Assembly: GCF_000753715.1 (NCBI RefSeq)
Contig: NZ_JPER01000004.1
Span: 124,001-188,000 of the forward strand
Direction: 5' to 3'
DNA: 64,000 nucleotides
Origin: Pseudidiomarina salinarum
Lineage (GTDB): Bacteria; Pseudomonadota; Gammaproteobacteria; Enterobacterales; Alteromonadaceae
Each line of letters starts with the position of its first letter. Position 1 is the first letter of the stretch. Both the position numbers and the translations under genes were made by a program. Below the pieces are notes generated by a model, which was not told where the DNA came from, did not search any database, and worked only from the letters and a program-made list of their open reading frames with translations. This document shows, one piece after another, positions 51,401 through 58,979 of the stretch.

Positions 51401-51744
51401 CCGGGCATGTTGTTCTGGCCGATCAAAAAGCGCAGGTACTGCTGGTTACATTGAACAAGCAAGGCCGCGCCGCTGCGCATCAATACCATGATCACTTCAT
51501 CGATAATGCACACTTCCATTGGCAATCACAAAATAGTACTAGCCCTGAGAACAAGAGAGGCAAGGATATTATTTACCACGAAAAATTAGGTAGCCGAGTA
51601 TTTTTGTTTGTGCGCGAACACAAGTTGCAAAATGGGGTGGCTGCTCCCTTTCATTACTATGGCGAAGTAAGGTACCTGAAGCACGAGGGAAGTAAACCGA
51701 TGAATGTGGTCTGGGAGCTGCAATCAGACTCAACCCATCAGTAA
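48430..51744 (+). CDS. PLD-SF2 helicase-S24-DUF3427 protein (candidate defence effector)
   Basis: A 1104-residue multidomain protein. Residues 1-200 hold a phospholipase D-like nuclease domain with HLK near 101 and FVGSSNIS near 125. An SF2 helicase follows: ATGMGKT near 241, DEFHH near 329, TATPDR near 356 and QFGRGLR near 530. Around 830-955 there is a LexA/S24-like peptidase domain with GNSMNG (Ser) near 872 and a Lys in LLRKVL near 921. The C terminus (about 960-1100) is DUF3427, with NPGNWQSGHVVL and FHWQSQN. Such proteins occur in defence islands, but the activity of this architecture is not known to me. The S24 domain could cut the protein or a repressor upon DNA damage. Confidence 0.85.
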   Translation: MNQQYLLTGGNGRQLLPALRRALAHATEIEIAVSFIRSTGLNLIFGDLEAKLLSETRNVRLTILTSDYMCITDPKALKKLMLLAERGADIRVFEAGARESFHLKAYIFFASEDGQMKTADAFVGSSNISAKALTDGLEWNYHLDFPNEADSLASQRLDELRQKFLSLLSEPQVKELSFDWIERYQHRYEKARQAPLTLIPVIDQEEPEPEIPTPKPHQKDALQALAKTRAEGWKKGLVVLATGMGKTYLAAFDAHQINANRVLFVAHREEILLQAEESFLNIMPHKRVGRFTGQQKDRKAALLFASVQTLGRAAHLKTFAPDYFDYIVVDEFHHAAAGSYLRLLEYFQPKFMLGLTATPDRTDGSDILRLCDHNLVYRRDLFAGIKDKQLCTFSYFGIFDSEVDYEHIPWRNGRFDPTKLSTQLATRSRARHILREWQEKSQERTLAFCASRLHADYMAEFFMNSGIRAASVHTESNLTRSEALELLSSKKLQILFSVDLFNEGVDLPELDTVMMLRPTESKILFLQQFGRGLRISGEKDNLVVLDFVGNHHSFLNRPEMLFGSSFTGKPTRKQLVEAAKRPAALLPDGCYVNYDLSFIAFLEELASDRLDEQYAALNGSLNRRPTLKEFWLSGANLTRLRANYGSWWEFIDQQGDAGHEEVQALERHAQWFRDLTITRTSKSYKLVLLQTLLEHRAINQSVAIQDLAEWGKQWYLAHPTWIEDLPQSLRPLESINARTWLSHWRNMPIKYWSTAEQASKIEWFSQEGMQFGFLQSLDAEELPTFNAMTEEILAWRLSQYAQNSLPVERPEASATDPILPEERSDQLPFFPNIKIACGHFKTGNAEVQEYVAAPAGLGRLLTEKNFIAQASGNSMNGGKNPIYDGDYLLFEQVTPTSAGSISNQIIAIERQDEAGDNQYLLRKVLKNPDGSYTLKANNPEYEDLPADESMMTFARFKEKVDPMSLFVGRNFKREEIPPLFGVEFNPGNWQSGHVVLADQKAQVLLVTLNKQGRAAAHQYHDHFIDNAHFHWQSQNSTSPENKRGKDIIYHEKLGSRVFLFVREHKLQNGVAAPFHYYGEVRYLKHEGSKPMNVVWELQSDSTHQ

Positions 51745-51794
51745 TGTTTTCGAGCTTCAGGTTTTATAAGCTAACGCACAGGACAACATAGTTG

Positions 51795-52400
51795 ATGACG
51801 AAAAGCCGCAACATCGATTTTTACAGCGCCAATGCGCTTAGGCTGGCTGAGCAATATGATAGCCTGACCTTTGAACAGGTCCATGCTGATTGCTTGAGCT
51901 GGTTAGAACAACTTCCCGCTGGTGCCTTAGTATTAGATATAGGTGCAGGCTCTGGCCGCGATGCTTTGGCGTTAGCCAAGCGCGGGATGCAAGTAACAGC
52001 GGTAGAGCCGGCAGAAAAACTTCGTACTATTGGTGAGGCTAAATCTGAGAAGGTTACCTGGATTAATGACATGCTGCCGACACTTTCCCATATCTCAGGG
52101 GGTTACGATCTAATTCTCATTAGTGCAGTGTGGATGCACCTGACTCCAGCGCAGCAGCACCAAGCTCTAGTCCGTATTGCGCAGCTTCTGAAGCCCAACG
52201 GCCTATGGATTGTTAGCCTCCGCCACGGGGGCTTTGATGATATCCGCGAAAGTCACCCACAGCGTGATGAACAACTCATCAAGCAGGCACAGCAATGCGG
52301 CCTCGAACTATTGCAGTCGACTCATGACAAGGATCAGCTTAAAAGGTCACGGGTTAATTGGCAGACATTGGCGTTTCGCCGTTTAGAAGAGGACTCGTGA
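51795..52400 (+). CDS. Class I SAM-dependent methyltransferase of the island
   Basis: About 201 residues. The SAM motif VLDIGAGSGRDALALAKRG is near residue 50, AVEPAEKL follows as the acidic strand, and YDLILISAVWMHL and LLKPNGLWIVSLRHG are the remaining motifs. It resembles small-molecule or protein methyltransferases, not DNA methylases, as no NPPY or similar motif is seen. It lies 50 bases after the helicase gene. Its start resembles the N-terminal fragment at 47234, so at least two related copies were present. An upstream TTG at 51792 is an alternative start. Confidence 0.82.
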   Translation: MTKSRNIDFYSANALRLAEQYDSLTFEQVHADCLSWLEQLPAGALVLDIGAGSGRDALALAKRGMQVTAVEPAEKLRTIGEAKSEKVTWINDMLPTLSHISGGYDLILISAVWMHLTPAQQHQALVRIAQLLKPNGLWIVSLRHGGFDDIRESHPQRDEQLIKQAQQCGLELLQSTHDKDQLKRSRVNWQTLAFRRLEEDS

Positions 52401-52565
52401 TTTGCGCATTTACAGTCCTTCATTTTAGTTTAACAGAGCTTTCTACTTATAAATGCGCCGATTTTTCGGGGGGATTACAGGAAGATCGTTTCGTTTTTGA
52501 ATGGCATAAAACATCGGTGAGTATCCCCCAAAACCACCAACCAACTTACTGATAAGGTGAAAAGG

Positions 52566-53777
52566 ATGTCCTTCTTCGATTTAACCGGAACCGGAGAGCT
52601 TCACTGCGATAATACAGGTCGGGTCGTTGAAGTCCAACTGGCGATTCAAGCAGTTAATGGCCGAACGCGTATTCATTGTTCACCGATCAGTTCGGACAAG
52701 CCTTTTGAATTGGAAATGCTATCTATAGGCGCCGATAGCCTGGCACTAAAGAATATAAAAATTGAGAGCGCTGCCGGAATATTGTCAGCTAAACACTTGG
52801 CCAACGTAAATTTAAACTACCTCTCGTCTTATAACGAAAATGAGCCATTATTAATCACTCAGCTCGCACACAAACCCGGCAAGCGGCACACTTTAACATT
52901 GGAAGCTGGTTATCTTACCTTTCCCAGCTCAAATTTAGCATTCGACTTCGAACAGTCTGATCCTATGAATGGCTGCCAATTGATGTTTATTGGTGCAGCC
53001 CAAAGCATAAAGGCCTTCAAGACCAGTCTTGCCCTAGGAAGCCAGATCGTCAAAATTCAATCGTACGGCCAAACACACCCGTCGTTGGCCGGAATAATCG
53101 TCGTTAACGCTAAAGATGAAATTTTCAGCAAAGATGAAGAAACACTGCGCCTGGCTTTAGCGCTATACCTTCGTCAAAAAATTAGCTTTCTGGCAAAACT
53201 AAGCGAGAAGCGGGCCGTTCTGAATCTCATAGATCATTCGACCGTAAGCTATGGCGCGTTAAACAGAAACCCCAGCTCTTCGCTCATTCAGATTAAAGCG
53301 TTCATTGAAGCGAAGCCTGAGTCGCGCACGTATCTGCGATTTCTTATTGAACTCGCGGGAAATAGCGGCGTTATCGATGACCGTTTGTTAAATGGGTTCA
53401 TTGCGCTCGAAGCTTTGTTTCCCAATCGAACATTACAAGCTGACAAATTGAGTAAGCGATTGAAGGTCTCTCAAGCAACGGCCGATTTTTTTGTCCAGAT
53501 TCGGCACAAGATTTTTCATTATGGAGTAGGAATAAGAGGGGCGCTGGATATTTTACAAGAGGAAAAGCAGCAACATAGCCAATGTAAAATTACTCCCATG
53601 CTTCAAGCTTTGTCTCACCGACAAGATGCGAGCTGGATTATCTATAGCAGCTTTACTGATTTGATGTACACCCACTTCGCAGAATTAGTAGGAATTGACG
53701 CAGCCACAATTAAGCGATGGTCTGATGTGAATCTTCGCAGCGACGACTGGTTCCGAAAACTAGAACGCCCGAAATGA
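52566..53777 (+). CDS. Putative HEPN-domain (ApeA-like) protein
   Basis: About 403 residues. The N-terminal half (roughly 1-200) is beta-rich and without recognised motifs. The C-terminal part is helical and carries the RX4H motif in QIRHKIFHYG near residue 312, which is the HEPN ribonuclease signature; the surrounding residues (RLKVSQATADFFVQIRHKIF) recall ApeA-like abortive infection proteins. I choose the ATG at 52566 behind AAGGTG rather than the GTG nine bases upstream. It is the last gene in a helicase-methyltransferase-HEPN cluster. A toxin or antiviral RNase role is inferred from the motif and context only. Confidence 0.6.
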   Translation: MSFFDLTGTGELHCDNTGRVVEVQLAIQAVNGRTRIHCSPISSDKPFELEMLSIGADSLALKNIKIESAAGILSAKHLANVNLNYLSSYNENEPLLITQLAHKPGKRHTLTLEAGYLTFPSSNLAFDFEQSDPMNGCQLMFIGAAQSIKAFKTSLALGSQIVKIQSYGQTHPSLAGIIVVNAKDEIFSKDEETLRLALALYLRQKISFLAKLSEKRAVLNLIDHSTVSYGALNRNPSSSLIQIKAFIEAKPESRTYLRFLIELAGNSGVIDDRLLNGFIALEALFPNRTLQADKLSKRLKVSQATADFFVQIRHKIFHYGVGIRGALDILQEEKQQHSQCKITPMLQALSHRQDASWIIYSSFTDLMYTHFAELVGIDAATIKRWSDVNLRSDDWFRKLERPK

Positions 53778-53950
53778 CAAAATCCGTTCGCAGCTTTCAG
53801 TTTCCTACAAAAAAATCAAGCCAACTGGAATCGTCACTGATTTGCCAGATTCCTTGCAGTCATAGATATTGATATATTTGTCCGGTTTCATTCTTCCTAA
53901 CTAACATTATGCGAAGCGCGATGGTAGAGATCGGTTGTGGGGGAGGTTTG

Positions 53951-53971
53951 GCCCGTGGTAGAACCACGGGC
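53951..53971. repeat. Strong 9-bp hairpin after the S10-amidohydrolase gene
   Basis: GCCCGTGGT (53951-53959) and ACCACGGGC (53963-53971) pair perfectly around an AGA loop, seven bases after the stop codon of the minus-strand gene at 53978. No T-run follows, so it is a transcript-end hairpin or a REP-like palindrome. Confidence 0.6.
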
Positions 53972-53977
53972 TACAGG

Positions 53978-56900
53978 TTACGGAAGAACCGGCGGCGGTG
54001 AAGCGAAAGGAAGAATCCCCAACGCGGTATAGATTTCCTCAGGGTAATACAGCTCACCAGACTTCAACACCAACCGTGGCTGCTTAATGGCTTTAATATC
54101 CGCCAGCGGGTTGCCAGCAACTAAGAAAAAGTCAGCGCGCTTGCCGGTTTCGATGCTGCCGGTTTTATCGCCCCAGGCTAGGTATTCGGCTGGGCCTAGG
54201 GTTGCCAGGCGCAGGGCGTCGGCGTTGGAGATGCCGGCCAGGGTGTAGAGTTCGATTTCGCGGTGCAGGGTGAAGCCGTCCTGGGCATCGGTGCCCGGCA
54301 ATATGGTTACGCCGCTGTCGTGCAGCATCTTGGTGATGTCGAGCAGTCGCGCCACGCTGTCCAGATAGGCCTGATCGGTTTCGGCGTCGGGCAGGCGCAC
54401 GAAGGTACGTTTGCGATAGCGCTGATAACCGATTGGCATGTGACCCAGATAGTCCACATCGCCTGGCGGTACCACGCCCGCACGGCTGGCCATCAGCCGC
54501 TCCAGAATCACCATGGTGGTCTCAAGCGCTACGTCATGCTCTTTCATCAGGGCGACGGTGTTCTGTACGGGTTCGGATTCCAGATCCAGCGAGTGGGTGC
54601 GTTGCATCGCTGTCAGCCGTAAGGTAGTACGGGTGTCTTCGCCTTCTTCCAGCAGCCAGCCGAGTACCAGCTGGTTAATATGGGCAATGTCGTCGTAACC
54701 CCACTGGATGGCTTCATCGGGGCTGACAAAGGCCGGCACATGGCCGGACACATGCATACCGCGCTGCTTAGCATGTGCCACCGTTGCTTCCAGCCACTCC
54801 GGGTGAATCGAGTTGTAGAGTTTGATTGCCGGGTAGTCATGATCGGCATACCAGTCCACCGCCGCCAGCGCTTCTTCCAGGGTGCCGGCAACTATGCCCA
54901 GTTCGGCATTGTAAGGGCTGCGGCCTTCGATAAAGCCCGAGCGATAGATGTGCGGGCCAACCACTTCACCGCGTTCCTGCTGTTGCAGATGCTCCAGCAG
55001 CCAGCTGTTGTTGTTGCCCATGTCACGGGTGCCGGTTACCCCGGCCGCCAGATAGTACATACCTGAGGTGTCCTTGGTATGCGCGTGCATATCAAACAAA
55101 CCGGGCACCAGGGTGCCGCCCTCGCCGTCTACGCGTACCACGCCGTCAGTGGCCTGATACTGCGCCAGCGGGGTAATGGCGTGAATGGTTTCGCCTTCAA
55201 CGATCACCACGGATGGCTCGGACAAGGTGCCGTCATCTACGTTCAGTACCCGCACGTTGACTATGTGCACCGGTTGCTCCGGCACATGAGCCAGCCCCTG
55301 CTGCATCTGCGCGATGTTGCGGTCGTGGGCGGTAGAAAAATGCTGCAACAGCTGTGGCGTCAGATCACGGTAGCCCGCTCGCACAATCAGCGACTCCGCG
55401 CCGCTGAATACGGCGAACAACTCATGGTGGTCGTCCAGCATGATGTAATCGGGCTCCCGGTTCAGGCCGGAGATTTTATAAATTGTCAGCGGCACCTGCC
55501 CGTGAGAATCAGAATCAACCGCAGGAACCGACAACGATGCCACTTCTTCAATGCGCATCTGCCCGGCTGGCAATACGGCCAGGCTGTTATCTTCACTGGC
55601 CAGCAGTTGGCGTGCATACAGGCCAAGCTCCCACGGTGTGCCATCATTAGTGGCGTACAGCAACGGGGTTTCAGTTTCTTCGCTGCCTGCATCGGCCTGG
55701 CTGGTCCACTCTGCCACGCCATCGCTCAGGGTATAGTGCTCGGTCACACCGCCGCCCATCAGCGAGGTGCCATGAATGCGCCAGTCAACCGGAAAACCAT
55801 CAGCATTCATATCGATCAGCGCCCGTAATTTGGCGCCGCGGCCGTTCTGGTCTACCTGGTAAATCACTTCCACTGAATCAGCGGCGGTGTCAAACACATC
55901 CATCGAGCCGACCACTTCGCCGTTTTGCACCACGGCGAATTCGGTATCCGGCTGGGCACTGACGGCGATAAATTCCTGCACCTGGTTGATCAGTTGATTG
56001 CGGTGCGCATCATCGTCAAAGGGCGCATGGGGCACTGGCAGGAAGGCAAACTCTATACGCTCCGGATCAAAGCCGGTGCGGGTAAATAAGTACTCGGTGC
56101 CGGCCACTGGCGTGGTCAGGTCGTAATAACCGCCAATCACAAAAGCGCGGAATTTAGGGTCGGCCTGCATCACCTCTTGTACGCGATGCAGCGGGTTCAC
56201 CACAAACCGCGGCGAATTCTCGGCGGCGCGCCATTCCCAGGCGAAGTTTAAGTCCAGGTTAAGGGCGTAGTAATCCAGTTCGGTCTGCACACCAATTTCT
56301 TCGCTTAAGTACTGCTTCCAGTCTTTGGAGATGATCTTGTTGCTCTTGCCCAGCCCCAGCGAAGGGTCGTTGGCCGCCGCCGGACGATCCGGATTAGCCG
56401 GTGGCTGCGCGGCGGGACGCGTTACCCGCATATCTAACCGGCCCAGCAATAAATCGGGCACGGCATTTTCCAGAAACACCTGCTTGGGCAGGCGCAGGTC
56501 GTGCTTCAGCAGCAGCTCTTCTTCGATGCCTGTCAGCTTGCTCATGCGCTCCGCCACGCTCTGGCGTTCTTCAACTGAGGCGCGGGTACCGGCCAGCAGC
56601 AGATCAAAATAGTCGTTTTCCGCAAACTTGCGGGCATGTTCATAAACGGCTTCGACGGAATCAAATTCCTGATTCGCTACCTTATGATGCCAGGCACCTA
56701 CCGCCATCGTCGGCAGCTGGTGCACAAAGGTGCGGTTGTTGGTGGCTTCACCGGCGCCGCCACTGAAATCAATAGCGGGCGAGATAAAGATCGCGCCATC
56801 TACACCCAGTTTCTGCAGCTCTGGCATCATCATCGCCAGGCGGAAACTGCCATAACTGGCCCCCGCCACATAGAAGGGGGCTGACACCCGATCATGTTCG

Positions 56901-57442
56901 CTCAGCCAGTGCTCGATGAAATCACGGGCGGCGCTGGCGTCGCCTTCACGGCTCCAGTACGGCGTTTCATCAGATAGATTACGACTGAACCCGGTACCAA
57001 CAGGATCCACAAACACCATGTCGGCCTCGGCAAGCACGTGGGTCTCAAATTCATCCTGCAGGTGCGGGCCTAAGGTTGAATGCATGGGCGATGACGACGC
57101 CCCTGGCCCGCCATTAAAGAAGAAAATCACCGGGCGTGGACGCAGCGCGTCGCTTTCCACCACGTAGGATGTTCCTGAAATGCTGGCGATCACCTGGCCG
57201 TCATCGTCGCGCAGCAACAAAGGCGTCCAGCTGGCGGTATAGTTCAGGCTTTCGCCGCCAATCACCACCGAGTGCTGTTTGCTGGCCGCCTCAGGCACAG
57301 TGGCAGCCACGGCGTCGGCGCCGCCCGCATCCGACGTGTCGGCGGTTTGCACACAGCCGCTCAGTAACACGGCCAGGCTCAGCATGAATCCGGCTAGAAT
57401 GGTATTTTTCTTACATACAGGCTTACGTATAGGCATTGGCAT
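53978..57442 (-). CDS. Lipoprotein fusing S10 serine carboxypeptidase and amidohydrolase domains
   Basis: An 1154-residue exported lipoprotein with lipobox LLSGC near residue 30. Residues about 60-510 are an S10 serine carboxypeptidase: VFFFNGGPGASSSPMHSTLG, the nucleophile in VAGASYGSFRL near 196, the Asp in GGYYDLTTP near 450 and the His in LPVPHAPFDDD. A linker domain (about 510-740) follows, then a metal-dependent amidohydrolase with LFDMHAHTKDTSG near 785, AIKLYNSIHPE, GHVPAF and PGTDAQDGF. Usually these are separate proteins. Coupling would allow an exopeptidase product to feed directly into an amide-hydrolysing step at the membrane surface. Confidence 0.85.
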   Translation of the reverse strand: MPMPIRKPVCKKNTILAGFMLSLAVLLSGCVQTADTSDAGGADAVAATVPEAASKQHSVVIGGESLNYTASWTPLLLRDDDGQVIASISGTSYVVESDALRPRPVIFFFNGGPGASSSPMHSTLGPHLQDEFETHVLAEADMVFVDPVGTGFSRNLSDETPYWSREGDASAARDFIEHWLSEHDRVSAPFYVAGASYGSFRLAMMMPELQKLGVDGAIFISPAIDFSGGAGEATNNRTFVHQLPTMAVGAWHHKVANQEFDSVEAVYEHARKFAENDYFDLLLAGTRASVEERQSVAERMSKLTGIEEELLLKHDLRLPKQVFLENAVPDLLLGRLDMRVTRPAAQPPANPDRPAAANDPSLGLGKSNKIISKDWKQYLSEEIGVQTELDYYALNLDLNFAWEWRAAENSPRFVVNPLHRVQEVMQADPKFRAFVIGGYYDLTTPVAGTEYLFTRTGFDPERIEFAFLPVPHAPFDDDAHRNQLINQVQEFIAVSAQPDTEFAVVQNGEVVGSMDVFDTAADSVEVIYQVDQNGRGAKLRALIDMNADGFPVDWRIHGTSLMGGGVTEHYTLSDGVAEWTSQADAGSEETETPLLYATNDGTPWELGLYARQLLASEDNSLAVLPAGQMRIEEVASLSVPAVDSDSHGQVPLTIYKISGLNREPDYIMLDDHHELFAVFSGAESLIVRAGYRDLTPQLLQHFSTAHDRNIAQMQQGLAHVPEQPVHIVNVRVLNVDDGTLSEPSVVIVEGETIHAITPLAQYQATDGVVRVDGEGGTLVPGLFDMHAHTKDTSGMYYLAAGVTGTRDMGNNNSWLLEHLQQQERGEVVGPHIYRSGFIEGRSPYNAELGIVAGTLEEALAAVDWYADHDYPAIKLYNSIHPEWLEATVAHAKQRGMHVSGHVPAFVSPDEAIQWGYDDIAHINQLVLGWLLEEGEDTRTTLRLTAMQRTHSLDLESEPVQNTVALMKEHDVALETTMVILERLMASRAGVVPPGDVDYLGHMPIGYQRYRKRTFVRLPDAETDQAYLDSVARLLDITKMLHDSGVTILPGTDAQDGFTLHREIELYTLAGISNADALRLATLGPAEYLAWGDKTGSIETGKRADFFLVAGNPLADIKAIKQPRLVLKSGELYYPEEIYTALGILPFASPPPVLP

Positions 57443-57683
57443 ATATTGGTCCGCTTATAAAATTCTTAACTGCTATCAGTGTACCGCCCGGCACAGATAT
57501 TTTTGTGCTAATTCACCCGCTAATTTCCACAGAACGAAATATTTATGCAGTGATGCCAAAAACCCGCAAAGTTTATGCTCAAAGCCCCGCATCTCAAGCG
57601 CAATTTGCATTAGGATTTAACCAGCGTGTGGTAGATTCATAACTCATGATAAATAAAAGCCGAACACGCCAACGGGACCTGTT

Positions 57684-58979
57684 ATGAAACCGCAAAACAA
57701 ATTCACGCGCCGGCAATTTCTGACTATGGCCGCTGCCGTGCCGGTGGCCACCGCCTTTGGTTATGCCGCGGCCCACCCGATGAACAAGTTGCTGAACCCT
57801 GGCGCTTCCGAAACCGCGGGGCTAAAACCAGAGCAGTTGCGCGAGTTCGGCCCGCTGCAGTTTGTGCAGGGCGACGAGGTGAACTTTAACGCCGGCAGCA
57901 GCCATCCACTTAGCCTGGGGGCGCTGCAAACCGTGCAGGATTACTTCAACAGCCGCGCCCATCTGCCGCAGGCTGAGGGGTACAAGCTTCCGGCTTCGCA
58001 GCCCATCGAACAGTTCGCGCAGTTAGTGAACGCGGACCCCAGCGAACTGACGTACGTGCAAAGCACCACCACCGGCGAGCAGATGGTGCTGCGGGCGCTG
58101 AATATTCCGCACTCCGGCGGCCATATTATTACCGACACCCTGCACTTTTTTGGCTCACTGCCGATGTACCGCGAGCTTGAACGCCAGGGCATGGAGGTTA
58201 CCTTCATCCGTGACGAGAACGGCCAGATATCCCCCGAAGCCATCCGCGATGCGATTCGCCCCGACACCAAACTGATCGCGCTGTCACTGGTGTCCACCGT
58301 CAACGGCTTTACCCATGATTTAAAAACCATCTGCGATTACGCTCACCAGAAAGGTGTTTATGTATACGCCGATATCATCCACGCCGCTGGCTGCATGCCG
58401 TTGGATCTGCACCACAGTGGCGTGGATTTCGCGGCCACCGCCAGCTACAAGTGGCTGATGGGTGACTTTGGCCTGGGCTTTATTTATGCCGCTAAGCACA
58501 CCCACGATAAGCTACGGCAGGGTAACTACGGCTACTATGGTATCTCGGAGTACAGCAGCCATAATCAGCCCCACGACCCGCCCGGCGAGCATGTGGTCGA
58601 GTACGCCTTTGCTGACGATGCGCGCGGCTTATTCGCGCTGGGCACGCGCCAGCATGCGGTGATTGCGCAGCTGAGCTATTCGCTGCAGCAGTTGCTGGAT
58701 ATCGGCGTGGATAAAGTGCAGCAGCATGCCCAGCTGCATACCCGCCATCTGAAGCAGCAACTGCCAAAGCTTGGTTTCGAACTCTATACACCGGAGGGCT
58801 CAGAGGCGCCGCTGGTCACCTGTATTTATAAAGACGCACGCAAGAAGCTCGCGCCGCTGTTTAAAGAACGGGGGCTGAATTTAACGGTATCGAGGAATAG
58901 TTTCAGGGTGTCGGTATCGGTGTTTAATACCCCTGAAGATACTGAGCATTTACTCAGAACCCTCAGGGATCACGTTTAG
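57684..58979 (+). CDS. Tat-exported class V aminotransferase-like protein
   Basis: A 431-residue PLP enzyme with a twin-arginine signal (TRRQFLTMAAAVPVATAFGYAAA). The fold-type I core shows TTTGEQMVLRALNIPHSGGH, the D/H pair in YADIIHAAGCMPLDLH, and the PLP lysine in ATASYKWLMGDFGLGF near residue 256. It is most like isopenicillin N epimerase/cysteine desulfurase-type proteins. Being exported by Tat it would fold in the cytosol with PLP bound. Substrate is unknown; a role in processing peptides or amino acids fits its neighbours. It is convergent with the M61-like gene, overlapping it by four bases. Confidence 0.86.
   Translation: MKPQNKFTRRQFLTMAAAVPVATAFGYAAAHPMNKLLNPGASETAGLKPEQLREFGPLQFVQGDEVNFNAGSSHPLSLGALQTVQDYFNSRAHLPQAEGYKLPASQPIEQFAQLVNADPSELTYVQSTTTGEQMVLRALNIPHSGGHIITDTLHFFGSLPMYRELERQGMEVTFIRDENGQISPEAIRDAIRPDTKLIALSLVSTVNGFTHDLKTICDYAHQKGVYVYADIIHAAGCMPLDLHHSGVDFAATASYKWLMGDFGLGFIYAAKHTHDKLRQGNYGYYGISEYSSHNQPHDPPGEHVVEYAFADDARGLFALGTRQHAVIAQLSYSLQQLLDIGVDKVQQHAQLHTRHLKQQLPKLGFELYTPEGSEAPLVTCIYKDARKKLAPLFKERGLNLTVSRNSFRVSVSVFNTPEDTEHLLRTLRDHV

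Noticed and set aside
52358-52552. Short plus-strand reading frame between the methyltransferase and HEPN-like genes
   Set aside because: It starts within the methyltransferase gene in another frame and has no ribosome binding site or recognisable protein.
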